Source: Candidatus Marispirochaeta associata
GTDB lineage: Bacteria; Spirochaetota; Spirochaetia; JC444; Marispirochaetaceae
Direction of reading: 5' to 3'
DNA length: 64,000 nucleotides
Assembly: GCA_001749745.1 (NCBI GenBank)
Contig: JWTM01000418.1
Coordinates: 124,001-188,000 of the forward strand
Shown: positions 17,098-25,263 of the stretch, in pieces
How positions within the stretch are numbered: position 1 is the stretch's first letter
How the letters are laid out: each line of letters starts with the position of its first letter
Notes under the pieces: model-generated
What the model was told of the DNA's origin: nothing
Seen by the model: the letters and a program-made list of their open reading frames with translations, nothing else
Database searches by the model: none
Translations under genes and position numbers: made by a program

Positions 17098-18224
17098 TGC
17101 GTGGTTTCCTGCCGCTCCTGCTCTTATGCGGAGCGGCTCTCCTTACTGCGGAGAACTCAATAAGCGCGGAACTCCGCAACCAGGCGACCGCGGCCCGGGG
17201 GGAGGATGGCGTATCCGCCGCGGGAGTGACCCAAGCGGAACTGAGTTTCCGCTCGACGGGGAATAGAGATGTAAAGGGCGAGCTTGTTCTGAATGCCGAT
17301 GTCGGCGAGACGGCCGTTCTGGACATACACCGGGCCTATATAAAGAGCCGCTTCCCCGGATTAAGGCTGACCATGGGAAAAACCAGGCTCTCCTGGGGCG
17401 AGGGCTTCCTGTTCAATGCGGGGGATCTGCTCTTCGGCTCTACCGGGACCGGCGTCGATCTAACCGCCGACGAGCTCAGGACCGCCGGCAAGTGGCTGGG
17501 CGCCGTCAACATCCCCTTGGGACGCTTTAGCTTCGCCGAGTTGGTCTACCTGCCGCCCCAGGGGGATCTCCTCGATTACCGCATCGACAGCCGGCTCTAC
17601 TCATCCGGAGCGAGCTCGGAAGAGCCGGAGTTGAGCAGCGAATCGGTCCCGTCGGGAGGCGGTCGGATCGTACTCAAGCCCCTGGGCGTCAAGACCGAGG
17701 CAGGCTACTACTATAATGCACCCGAAGAGAGCCACGATCACTATCTGAGTCTGCAAGGCAACCTCTTCGTCGACTGGCATCTCTCCGCCGGTACGAGTCT
17801 TGCGGCGGCGGACCCGACCGCGGAAGAGTGGCTTGAGAATCTGGCAATCAGCTTCGGGCTCTCCCACATGCTGCGCGTCGGTTACGATACCAAGCTGAAC
17901 ATGCGCCTCGAAGGTCTGTTTCGGCCGGAAGCCGCCTGGCAGGCGGAGAGCGGCGAGGAGTATGGGATCTACCTCTATCCGGAGCTGAATCTTATCCCGG
18001 ACGACCGCAAAAACATCTTTTACCGCGCCGTCGTCTCCCCGGTGGATATCTCCGCCGTCCATACCCTCGGAGGCAGTTGGAATATCTACCAGGATTTCGA
18101 TCTATTAACCTATGCCGGGTTCAACAGCGGCGAATCAGGCGACACCTTCGCCTGGGATGCAGAGGCCGGCGGCGGGCGTTATCCGGGCTGGTTCGTTACC
18201 CTCGGATGCGAATTCACCTATTGA
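17091..18224 (+). CDS. Predicted outer-membrane beta-barrel protein
   Basis: 377 residues. A signal peptide (L-P-L-L-L-L-C-G-A-A-L-L-T-A) precedes a chain rich in alternating hydrophobic strands, and the protein ends L-G-C-E-F-T-Y, an aromatic C-terminus as expected for insertion by the Bam machinery. I do not recognise a named family. It overlaps the LolA-like gene and follows the ABC genes, so it may be the outer-membrane end or the cargo of that system. GAGGAAC precedes the ATG. Confidence 0.75.
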   Translation: MVMRGFLPLLLLCGAALLTAENSISAELRNQATAARGEDGVSAAGVTQAELSFRSTGNRDVKGELVLNADVGETAVLDIHRAYIKSRFPGLRLTMGKTRLSWGEGFLFNAGDLLFGSTGTGVDLTADELRTAGKWLGAVNIPLGRFSFAELVYLPPQGDLLDYRIDSRLYSSGASSEEPELSSESVPSGGGRIVLKPLGVKTEAGYYYNAPEESHDHYLSLQGNLFVDWHLSAGTSLAAADPTAEEWLENLAISFGLSHMLRVGYDTKLNMRLEGLFRPEAAWQAESGEEYGIYLYPELNLIPDDRKNIFYRAVVSPVDISAVHTLGGSWNIYQDFDLLTYAGFNSGESGDTFAWDAEAGGGRYPGWFVTLGCEFTY

Positions 18225-18231
18225 GGTAGCT

Positions 18232-18504
18232 ATGATCTATTTAGAAGTTATTGAACTACGCGCCACCCATGGAGACTTGCAGGAGGTCGAGGCCGTACTG
18301 GGGAACCTGGGACGGGAAACGGCTCACCCGGAATGCGGCGTTACTATCGGTATTTTCCGGCATCAGAATCTCGACAGCGATTTCGCTATCCATCTTATGC
18401 GGGAAACGGAAGAACAAGCCGAAGCGGAAAGCTCCCTCGGTATCCGGACCGCCGAACTGCTTAGGCAGTACGGTCTGGTGAACTATACGATCTGGTACCG
18501 ATAG
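18232..18504 (+). CDS. Small hypothetical protein
   Basis: 90 residues, no signal peptide or membrane helix. The pattern of a first strand (I-Y-L-E-V-I-E-L), helix, central strand (V-T-I-G-I-F-R-H) and a last strand (V-N-Y-T-I-W-Y) could fit a dimeric ferredoxin-like barrel of the ABM kind, but this is a weak guess. GAGGT lies upstream of the ATG at 18232; the longer open frame extends back into the barrel gene and is not supported. Nine bases separate it from the EFR1 ferredoxin gene. Confidence 0.65.
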   Translation: MIYLEVIELRATHGDLQEVEAVLGNLGRETAHPECGVTIGIFRHQNLDSDFAIHLMRETEEQAEAESSLGIRTAELLRQYGLVNYTIWYR

Positions 18505-18513
18505 GGAGACGTC

Positions 18514-19326
18514 ATGGATATTTTCTATTTTTCAGGAACCGGATTCACCCTGGACGCTGCGCACCGGCTGGCCGAATCCCTGGATGAAGAGGTAAACCTT
18601 CGACCGATTGTCGGACTTATGCGCGAGGGGGTTGTCTCGACGGATGCCGAGGTCGTCGGCCTGGCCGTCCCTATGAATGCCTTCGGTCTTCCTCTGGTGG
18701 TACGGCAATTCTTGAAGGAGTTCAGATTCCCGAAGGCGCGCTACATATTCGCATTGGTCACCCGGGGCGGGGCTCCGACCCGGATGCATCGGGAGATTAT
18801 ACGCCTGTTGAAGCGGCAAGGAAAGGAACTCAATGCCTTTCAATATTCAACCAACGCCAATACCTTCGAGACAATCATCCCCATGCACAAAGGCGACTCG
18901 ACCTTCCTGGAAACTCCGCCCCAGGCGATTATCGATATCGCTCAATTCGCCGACCAGGTGAATCGTCGAGAGAACCGCATCAACCTGGGATACAGGCGCT
19001 GGTTCAAGGAGTGGATCCTTTTTCCGTTGATGCAAGCCATGGGACGAGCCACCCGTTTCTACGGATTAGAGAAGGATTTCTATACCGACGATCAGTGCGC
19101 CGGCTGCGGACAGTGCGAGCAGACCTGTCTCTCCGGGAAGATCAGGATGGTCGACGGTAAGCCGGTCTGGCAAGAGGAGGTGGCCTGTTTCCAGTGCCTG
19201 GCCTGCCTCCATCTTTGTTCTCAACGTTCCATTCAGGTGAAAAAAACAAAGTCCCCGGAGCTGGGTCGCATCCATCATATAGAGGTAAAGTGGAGCGAAA
19301 TCGCTCAACAGAAGAGTACACATTAA
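18514..19326 (+). CDS. EFR1 family ferredoxin (flavodoxin-like plus 4Fe-4S)
   Basis: 270 residues. The N-terminal half is flavodoxin-like, opening Y-F-S-G-T-G-F-T, the FMN phosphate loop, with a later A-L-V-T-R-G-G-A-P-T loop. The C-terminal part has two cysteine clusters, C-A-G-C-G-Q-C-E-Q-T-C and C-F-Q-C-L-A-C-L-H-L-C, for two [4Fe-4S] clusters. This is the EFR1 layout, an internal electron relay from iron-sulfur to FMN. The redox partner is not evident; an oxidoreductase encoded by the next gene is one candidate. Member of the sigma-54 operon. Confidence 0.9.
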   Translation: MDIFYFSGTGFTLDAAHRLAESLDEEVNLRPIVGLMREGVVSTDAEVVGLAVPMNAFGLPLVVRQFLKEFRFPKARYIFALVTRGGAPTRMHREIIRLLKRQGKELNAFQYSTNANTFETIIPMHKGDSTFLETPPQAIIDIAQFADQVNRRENRINLGYRRWFKEWILFPLMQAMGRATRFYGLEKDFYTDDQCAGCGQCEQTCLSGKIRMVDGKPVWQEEVACFQCLACLHLCSQRSIQVKKTKSPELGRIHHIEVKWSEIAQQKSTH

Positions 19327-19340
19327 GAAGGAGTAAGCAT

Positions 19341-20222
19341 ATGAAACGAGTAGTTGTAGCCGGAGCAACCGGCTACTTGGGAAGACACATTGTCAAGGAA
19401 CTAAAAAGTCGCGGGTATTATGTGCGCGCATTGGCACGCAGCAAGGGCAAGCTGATCGACTTGGCCGACTCCATAGACGACATCTACGAAGGCGAGGTCA
19501 CGCGTCCGGAGACCCTCACCGGGCTCTGCACAGGCATGGACGCGGTAATCTCGACCTTAGGGATCACCCGCCAGAAAGATGGACTCACCTATCAGGATGT
19601 AGACTATAAGGGTAACCTGGCGATTCTGAACCTGGCCCGCATCAGCGGCGCTAGAAAGTTCGTCTACGTCTCGGTAATGAATGCGGAAAAGATGAAGCAG
19701 TTAGAGATCATCAAAGCCAAGGAAGCCTTTGTCGAGAAGCTTAGAAGTTCGAAGATGGACTACTGTGTGATTCGTCCCACCGGCTTCTACTCGGATATGC
19801 TGGAGTTCCTGACCATGGCCGGGAAAGGCCGGGTAAGCCTCTTCGGAAGCGGGGAGAACCGGATGAATCCCATCCACGGCGCCGATCTGGCCGAGGTCTG
19901 CGCGGACGCCCTCGAAACGAAGCAGCGGGAGATAAACGTCGGCGGACCGGAGGTCTTCAGTTACGCAGAAATCGGCGAGCTGGCCTTCGAGACCCTAAAT
20001 AAGAAACCGAAGCTCTCCCGCATGCCTGTGGGCATGGTAAAACTGTTTTTGGGCCTGCTGAGGTTCTTCACCGGTTCTAAGACCTATGGACCGGTGGAGT
20101 TCTTCGCCACGGTGATGACCATGGACACCATCGGGGAGAGATACGGTACGCGGCGATTGGCCGACACCTTCGCAGAGAGCGTCACTCAATCCGGCCGTGC
20201 AGCGTCGCCGGTAGGAGGCTGA
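19341..20222 (+). CDS. NAD(P)-binding Rossmann protein, NmrA/atypical SDR type
   Basis: 293 residues from the ATG at 19341, where AAGGAG precedes the start. The N-terminus V-V-V-A-G-A-T-G-Y-L-G-R-H is the dinucleotide-binding loop, G-x-x-G-x-x-G, of atypical short-chain dehydrogenases. Y-V-S-V-M-N-A and I-R-P-T-G-F are family-typical, but the catalytic Y-x-x-x-K is not obvious, so it could be a sensor or an isomerase-like enzyme rather than a dehydrogenase. Cotranscribed with the EFR1 ferredoxin and the MBL protein. Confidence 0.87.
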   Translation: MKRVVVAGATGYLGRHIVKELKSRGYYVRALARSKGKLIDLADSIDDIYEGEVTRPETLTGLCTGMDAVISTLGITRQKDGLTYQDVDYKGNLAILNLARISGARKFVYVSVMNAEKMKQLEIIKAKEAFVEKLRSSKMDYCVIRPTGFYSDMLEFLTMAGKGRVSLFGSGENRMNPIHGADLAEVCADALETKQREINVGGPEVFSYAEIGELAFETLNKKPKLSRMPVGMVKLFLGLLRFFTGSKTYGPVEFFATVMTMDTIGERYGTRRLADTFAESVTQSGRAASPVGG

Positions 20223-20224
20223 AT

Positions 20225-21043
20225 ATGGTCAGGATTACCCACTATCTCTATAACACCTTCTTGATCGAGACGGAAGACTCGGTTTTGGCCATCGATCCCG
20301 GGACGGTCTTCTTTCACTACTTCCGTTTAAAAACACTGCTACCTAAACGGGAATGGAAGAGAGTTTCCCACGTCTTGATCACCCACGGCGACCCCGACCA
20401 CTACTGGTACGCCGATAAGGTAGCGACTGCAGGAAACGCGACAGTGATAATGAACAGCAGCATGATTCGTACAGAAGATGGTAGACGTCTCGCCTTGGGC
20501 CCCCGCTCAAAGGGACTAAGCTTCGACACCGAGTTCGATAAGCTGTTAGGCCTAGAGCCGGGCAGAACAGTTCAGTCCGACGGCATGCTTTTCACCGGAC
20601 TCAAAGCGACCCATGGGCCGCTGACTATCGATCTGGGACCCATATCCAAAACCGTCCATCCCGGACCGGAAGAACGGGTCGGTTGGGGCGCTCTCGGCTT
20701 CGACATAATGCTACAGGGCAAGCGCATCGTAAATCTGGGGGACACCGTCTTAGAGAAAGAGGCCTGGGCCGAGGTACGAAGACCTGATCTGTTGATGCTC
20801 CCCATAGGCGGACAAAACGCCGGCAACGTGATGACCCCGGAGGAGGCTCTTACTGCGGTGGAAGAGATTCGGCCGAAGACGGTAATACCCACTCACTTCA
20901 ATATGCCGGCCCTGCTCAGCAGTCGCTACGGACCCGCCGACGGAGAGACCTTCAAAGAGGCGGTTGAGGCGATGGGAATAGCCTGCGTGCTGTTAAGAAA
21001 GAATGAATCCCACATTATCAAAGAAGAACGGTGTATAAACTAG
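20225..21043 (+). CDS. MBL-fold metallo-hydrolase (UlaG-like)
   Basis: 272 residues. The metal-binding motif is T-H-G-D-P-D-H (H-x-x-x-D-H with a Gly-Asp), with further ligands expected at K-A-T-H-G-P, N-L-G-D-T and the terminal P-T-H-F-N. Overall it resembles the UlaG/L-ascorbate-6-phosphate lactonase branch of the beta-lactamase fold, which includes many uncharacterised hydrolases. GGAGG overlaps the stop of the preceding gene, so translation is coupled. Last gene of the operon; 106 bases separate it from the second activator gene. Confidence 0.87.
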   Translation: MVRITHYLYNTFLIETEDSVLAIDPGTVFFHYFRLKTLLPKREWKRVSHVLITHGDPDHYWYADKVATAGNATVIMNSSMIRTEDGRRLALGPRSKGLSFDTEFDKLLGLEPGRTVQSDGMLFTGLKATHGPLTIDLGPISKTVHPGPEERVGWGALGFDIMLQGKRIVNLGDTVLEKEAWAEVRRPDLLMLPIGGQNAGNVMTPEEALTAVEEIRPKTVIPTHFNMPALLSSRYGPADGETFKEAVEAMGIACVLLRKNESHIIKEERCIN

Positions 21044-21149
21044 GCCTCATCTTTCCCATCATCAGTCTGGAATCCCTGTTCACTACGAGTTTCGTTTACA
21101 GTTGCATTCCTGAGCCCTTAGGTTATACTTATCTCGGAAGCTGGCGGCT

Positions 21150-22703
21150 ATGGATAAAAACGAGTTCTTTCGAGAGATAACCTTACGACTCTGCGGCTCG
21201 TTGGAGATTGAAAAGGGCCTGCATGACTGCTTGGAGATCCTGGCGGCAGTCATGCCGGCAGACTATCTCTATATCGAACGCTACGTTCCCGCATCGAACA
21301 CCATGCATATCCTCGCTCGGGCGGATATGGAGAAAGGCGAACGGCTTAATACCCTAGTCCCGCTGCCTAAGAGTCTAGAGAAGAGCTTCGAGCCCATGCG
21401 CAAGCTCTGGCAGGCGGGGAAGCTGCCTCCGGTCTTGGTTATAAATGACACCCGGCAGGAACCGGTCTCCGACTTTCTTCTGAACACCTTCGAGATTCCT
21501 CCGGGATCGGCCCTGAGTCTACCCCTGGTGATCGAGAATCGAGTGGCGGGTACTCTGGCCTTGATCGCCGAAGGAGCCGACCGATTTGAGGATGAGCATA
21601 TAGAGTACTACTCGATGCTCAAGGAACCTTTCTTCGTGGCTATGACCAACGCGCTTCAGTACCAGCAAACAGTAGATCTGAAGAATCAATTGGCGGAGAG
21701 CAACCGCTTCCTCACCAATGAACTGCGCCGGATCTCCGGGGATAATATTATCGGACTCCATTTCGGCCTAAAGGAGACCATGGAGAAGGTGCGCAATGTG
21801 GCGCGCATCGATAGCCCTGTTTTGATCCTGGGCGAAACCGGAACCGGCAAGGACGTTATCGCTAATGCGATTCACTACTCCTCCTCCCGTCAGGAGGGAC
21901 CCTTCGTCAAGGTTAACTGCGGGGCAATACCGGACTCCCTGATCGATTCGGAGCTCTTCGGTCACGAGAAAGGGGCCTTCACCGGCGCCTTGAACCGCCG
22001 GGCCGGATTCTTCGAACGGGCGCATAAAGGAACTATCTTTTTAGATGAGGTGGGTGAGCTTCCCCCACCCGCCCAGGTTCGCCTATTAAGGGTTCTGCAG
22101 GATAAGACTATTGAGCGCGTGGGAGGGGATCAGCCGTTACAGCTTGATATTCGGGTGATCGCGGCCACCAACCGGGATATGGAGAGCATGGTCGAGAACG
22201 GTGAGTTCCGTCAGGACCTCTGGTATCGGCTCAATGTATTTCCGATTCGAATACCGCCGCTTCGGGATCGTACCATGGATATCCCCGAACTCCTTCGGCA
22301 CTTCATACTCACCAAGTCCAAGGAGTTCAAGCTGCCGGCCATCCCGGAACCGGCCTTGGGATCGCTCGACTCCCTCATTCAGTACCATTGGCCCGGAAAC
22401 GTGCGGGAACTGGCGAATATCGTCGAGCGAGCCTTGATCCTCAATCCGAAAGGCCCCTTGGAATTCGATCTCCCCCAGGCGAATAATGGAGGGGTCGGGA
22501 TTGCCGCCGAACCAAGGGCGAGCGAAACGGACAATCTGGATGCTCTAGTCAAGCATCAGATAGAGCGTGTTCTCGTTAAAACCGAAGGCCGAATAAACGG
22601 CTCCGGCGGGGCTGCGGAACTGTTGGGACTGAATCCCAGCACCCTCCGCAACCGGATGATTAAGCTGGGCATCGAGTATAAGAGTGCCCCGAGCGGACAG
22701 TAG
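21150..22703 (+). CDS. Sigma-54 dependent activator, GAF-AAA-Fis (paralogue 2)
   Basis: 517 residues, colinear with the activator at 11312: GAF-type sensor (about 10-165), Walker A G-E-T-G-T-G-K-D, G-A-F-T-G-A loop, Walker B T-I-F-L-D-E-V-G-E-L and a Fis helix-turn-helix with A-E-L-L-G-L-N-P-S-T-L-R-N-R. The DNA-binding helices of the paralogues are almost identical, while the GAF domains differ widely, so both may bind the same enhancer (TTACCG-TATG-CGGTAA) yet answer to different ligands. It may have its own promoter in the 106-base gap (TTGCAT-N16-TATACT near 21100-21130), which is tentative. Confidence 0.93.
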   Translation: MDKNEFFREITLRLCGSLEIEKGLHDCLEILAAVMPADYLYIERYVPASNTMHILARADMEKGERLNTLVPLPKSLEKSFEPMRKLWQAGKLPPVLVINDTRQEPVSDFLLNTFEIPPGSALSLPLVIENRVAGTLALIAEGADRFEDEHIEYYSMLKEPFFVAMTNALQYQQTVDLKNQLAESNRFLTNELRRISGDNIIGLHFGLKETMEKVRNVARIDSPVLILGETGTGKDVIANAIHYSSSRQEGPFVKVNCGAIPDSLIDSELFGHEKGAFTGALNRRAGFFERAHKGTIFLDEVGELPPPAQVRLLRVLQDKTIERVGGDQPLQLDIRVIAATNRDMESMVENGEFRQDLWYRLNVFPIRIPPLRDRTMDIPELLRHFILTKSKEFKLPAIPEPALGSLDSLIQYHWPGNVRELANIVERALILNPKGPLEFDLPQANNGGVGIAAEPRASETDNLDALVKHQIERVLVKTEGRINGSGGAAELLGLNPSTLRNRMIKLGIEYKSAPSGQ

Positions 22704-22717
22704 CGCGATGCCGACAC

Positions 22718-23155
22718 TCACTCCAACTTTTTAAAAACATCCTGCATCACCGCAAGACTCTCAAGCACATCCCTCAATTGTTCGGTCTCAAGCTCGTTCA
22801 TCCATACTTGATTCCAATTTGCTATGGTTTTCTGACATTCCTTGACGGTCCGCCGGCCTTTCTCGGTAATAATTAACCAGGATGAACGCTTGTCATCCTC
22901 GGAAACCTGAGTCTCGATCAAACCCATACTATGTAGTTTCTTCACTACTTTAGAGACATGCGCCTTCTCAAGCAGGAGCTTATTAACCATGCTCTTTTGA
23001 TTGACCCTGCCTGCTTCATTTATTGAGAACAGGATTGAGAACTGTTGTTGATTCAGATCGAAAGGTCGTAGAAGCTTGTTCCCATTTTTCTGCAACATCC
23101 CGCCGATATTGAGCAGCTTCCCGATTATTATCGGGGCCATTTCCTTTTTCTCCAT
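22718..23155 (-). CDS. MarR family transcriptional regulator
   Basis: 145 residues from the ATG at 23155, chosen because GGGAG lies upstream; a start 20 codons further out has no such site. The winged helix is seen in N-Q-K-S-M-V-N-K-L-L-L-E-K-A-H-V-S-K-V-V followed by the wing D-D-K-R-S-S-W-L-I-I-T-E-K-G. It probably binds the palindromes in the divergent control region and represses the tautomerase gene until a phenolic or other ligand is present. Confidence 0.9.
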   Translation of the reverse strand: MEKKEMAPIIIGKLLNIGGMLQKNGNKLLRPFDLNQQQFSILFSINEAGRVNQKSMVNKLLLEKAHVSKVVKKLHSMGLIETQVSEDDKRSSWLIITEKGRRTVKECQKTIANWNQVWMNELETEQLRDVLESLAVMQDVFKKLE

Positions 23156-23197
23156 TCTTCTCTCCCACGGTAGAATAGCAGAATTTAGTATTCGTGG

Positions 23198-23251
23198 CAA
23201 CTTTTTAGTTGACAAGGAAACTACAGTGTGCTATATTGTTTCCATGGAAAC
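23198..23251 (+). promoter_or_regulatory. MarR-type control region with sigma-70 promoter
   Basis: TTGACA (23209-23214) and TATATT (23232-23237) are 17 bases apart and face the tautomerase gene. Three symmetric elements surround them: CAACT-TTTT-AGTTG (23198-23211) over the -35, GGAAAC (23216-23221) pairing with GTTTCC, and the perfect 14-base palindrome GTTTCCATGGAAAC (23238-23251) directly after the -10. A repressor bound here would block the promoter. The minus strand also has TTGCCA-N17-TATTCT pointing at the MarR gene. Confidence 0.7.
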
Positions 23252-23301
23252 TATTTGGCCGGCGAATAGACCATATACAAATTTGAAGGAAGGAGAATAA
23301 C

Positions 23302-23505
23302 ATGCCTAATCTCGTAATCGAAACAGGAGATCTATCAAAAGATAAGAAGAATGAACTTATCAGAAGCTTAACCACCACCGCATCGAACATTACTGGAATT
23401 CCGAAAGGTCACTACACTGTACTAATCAAGGAGTTCCCCGTGGACAATTGGGGTGTGGGGGGAGAACCTCTGGATGAGATCTTGAAGAAAGCAAATCAGA
23501 GGTAG
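23302..23505 (+). CDS. 4-oxalocrotonate tautomerase family protein
   Basis: 67 residues, the usual length of a 4-OT subunit. Processing of Met1 would expose the catalytic Pro (M-P-N-L-V-I-E). The late N-W-G-V-G-G segment matches the substrate loop of the family. It should catalyse a keto-enol tautomerisation or a related promiscuous reaction as a hexamer. GGAAGGAG precedes the start. Probably controlled by the divergent MarR protein through the palindromes at 23198-23251. Confidence 0.9.
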   Translation: MPNLVIETGDLSKDKKNELIRSLTTTASNITGIPKGHYTVLIKEFPVDNWGVGGEPLDEILKKANQR

Positions 23506-23510
23506 TCGCT

Positions 23511-23539
23511 TGCCGGCAGAACTGTTGGTTCTGCCGGCA
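23511..23539. terminator. Bidirectional hairpin between convergent genes
   Basis: TGCCGGCAGAAC and GTTCTGCCGGCA form a perfect 12-base-pair stem with a five-base loop between the convergent tautomerase and nitroreductase genes. Neither side has a clear T-run, so termination strength is uncertain. Confidence 0.6.
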
Positions 23540-23573
23540 TCAATCGAAGCGCAGTTGAATAGTCGGAGGAGAA

Positions 23574-24140
23574 TCAGCTGATTACGGCAAGGATCTCAGG
23601 ATCCCGCCGCTGCGGGGCTGCGGGAATCCGCTCCGGAAAACCGAGAACAAGCGGAGCGATTACCGCATGCCCCTCAGGAAGTCCCAGCTCCTCCCGGAGT
23701 GTAGAATCCTGAATGTCGGCGCCCAGATTGACCCAGCAGCTGCCGAGCCCCCGGGAGCTGGCGGCAAACATGAAGTAGCTCGCCGCCAGGGCACAATTTA
23801 CTCTTATGTTGCGCTGTTTCTCAGGGCCGACAATCATTACCAGGCAGGGAGCGTTGAAGAAGACATTGAATGACTGATTCTCCAGCATCTTGCGGTACTT
23901 GGCGGCGTAGGTCTCCGGATCGGCGATGATTCGAGCAAGGATGTTCTTCTTGCTCTCGTCGGAAATCCTCTTCATCATTTCCCAGTTATTTACAATAATG
24001 AATCGCCAGGGCTGCTCGTTTCCAGAGCTCGGAGCCAGGGTACTTTCACTAATAATCGCTTTAACCGTCTCCAGTGCGACCGCTTCATCCCGGTACTTGC
24101 GGATTGATCGTCGTTGTACAAGTAGGTCGTTGAATTCCAT
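23574..24140 (-). CDS. Nitroreductase family FMN protein
   Basis: 188 residues. The start R-R-S-I-R-K-Y is the FMN phosphate-binding segment, A-P-S-S-G-N-E-Q-P-W-R-F is the family signature, and G-L-G-S-C-W-V-N is the usual late motif. It should reduce nitro groups, quinones or similar acceptors with NAD(P)H as an FMN dimer. AGGAGG precedes the ATG. Substrate is unknown. Confidence 0.92.
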   Translation of the reverse strand: MEFNDLLVQRRSIRKYRDEAVALETVKAIISESTLAPSSGNEQPWRFIIVNNWEMMKRISDESKKNILARIIADPETYAAKYRKMLENQSFNVFFNAPCLVMIVGPEKQRNIRVNCALAASYFMFAASSRGLGSCWVNLGADIQDSTLREELGLPEGHAVIAPLVLGFPERIPAAPQRRDPEILAVIS

Positions 24141-24206
24141 CCCTAGCTACCTCCTATGGGTTCACTCTCTATATGTCCGCTTGTAATACAATGTGTCTGA
24201 ACATCT

Positions 24207-24992
24207 TCACGCGATACACTCCTCCAGATACTTCTCGAGGACCGGGTTGACCCGAAAATCACTCTTCATACGCCGATACTCAGCCAAACGCTCATCCCGT
24301 TTGTTGAGGCCGGTTTTCCGGGCTCGAATCATCACATTCTTGTCGGTGTACCGGGTCGAAACAAACTCGATAATGTCCGTCCGGTATCCCTCGGCTTCGA
24401 GAAGCAGTGCTCTGAGCGAATCGGCGATCATGTAGACCAGTCTGTCCTTGAACAGGCGGTGTCGTGAAATCGTTGTGTAGGGATGCCCCTTGAGTTGCTG
24501 TTTCAATGTATGCTGGCAACAGGAGACCGAGAGAATGGAGCGGGCGCCAAGCCTGACCCCCAAGGCGAGCGCCTGATCGGTAGCGATATCGCAGGCATGC
24601 AGGGTGTAGACCAGATCCGCTTTCTGCACCGAAGAGAACTCCTCAATCGACTGACCGTGAAAGTGCATCTGGTTGAACATTAGGGAATTCGCCTTATCAG
24701 CACAGTTCTGCATTAGCCTGATGTTCGTATCGACGCAGTGGATTGTGAGTCTACGGGGATCGATTCGGGTGTAGAAATAGTAGATAAGGAAACTCAAGTA
24801 GCAGTTCCCCGCCCCGCTATCGACAAAGACCAATCGGCGCTTGTAGGAGAGCTTCCGGATCTCGCCGTGAAGAATCTCCATGTAGGCCAAAATCTGTTCA
24901 ATCTTGCGATTCTGTTCCGAGCTCTCGTCGCTCAAACGAATCGACTTAAAGAATTCATAAAGTTCATTACGCTGTACTCTATTCAGCAGCAT
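24207..24992 (-). CDS. SAM-dependent methyltransferase (Methyltransf_32-like)
   Basis: 261 residues. The SAM-binding strand and loop V-F-V-D-S-G-A-G-N-C-Y-L-S-F fits class I methyltransferases, and the later H-A-C-D-I-A-T-D-Q-A-L and S-V-S-C-C-Q-H pattern is that of the METTL25/GSTCD-type group. Substrate is unknown. The start has GGAGG upstream, but the likely promoter lies about 235 bases away, which leaves a long leader with a strong hairpin. Confidence 0.83.
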   Translation of the reverse strand: MLLNRVQRNELYEFFKSIRLSDESSEQNRKIEQILAYMEILHGEIRKLSYKRRLVFVDSGAGNCYLSFLIYYFYTRIDPRRLTIHCVDTNIRLMQNCADKANSLMFNQMHFHGQSIEEFSSVQKADLVYTLHACDIATDQALALGVRLGARSILSVSCCQHTLKQQLKGHPYTTISRHRLFKDRLVYMIADSLRALLLEAEGYRTDIIEFVSTRYTDKNVMIRARKTGLNKRDERLAEYRRMKSDFRVNPVLEKYLEECIA

Positions 24993-25170
24993 CTAATCCT
25001 CCGGAAAATGGATCATGTGGGAGGTTAGTTGCGCTTTCGGATTCGGCCGAGATTTGGAATTATCGAATAAGAATATTTTCTAAAATCAAACCGGCTACAT
25101 ACAGATATCCTGAAAGCACAACCCGTCATAGGTAGAAAACGAGTTAGATTTCTTTCAGTCTTCTGCAGTT

Positions 25171-25203
25171 CCAGGTATATCCGCATATAGCGGTTATACC
25201 CGG
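25171..25203 (-). promoter_or_regulatory. Leader hairpin upstream of methyltransferase gene
   Basis: On the minus strand two 14-base arms (starting CCGGGTATAACCGC) pair at 12 of 14 positions around a TATAT loop. The hairpin lies within the roughly 200-base untranslated leader between the promoter at 25227-25256 and the ATG at 24992. No T-run follows, so it is not a plain terminator. Confidence 0.5.
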
Positions 25204-25226
25204 ATGTAGCCTCCTTGGTTCTTTTA

Positions 25227-25256
25227 ATTATAGAACTGCTTAGTTCTTTACGTCAA
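25227..25256 (-). promoter_or_regulatory. Sigma-70 promoter with internal operator
   Basis: Minus strand TTGACG (25256-25251) and TATAAT (25232-25227) are 18 bases apart. The perfect inverted repeat AGAACT-N4-AGTTCT (25232-25247) fills the spacer, as expected for repressor control. It would transcribe the methyltransferase gene with a long leader. The remaining gap up to 25263 holds nothing else that I can see. Confidence 0.65.
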
Positions 25257-25263
25257 GCATCGA

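Noticed and set aside
23574..24140. Nitroreductase as part of the MarR regulon
   Set aside because: It is convergent with the tautomerase gene, beyond a strong hairpin, and none of the MarR-type palindromes recur at its own start.
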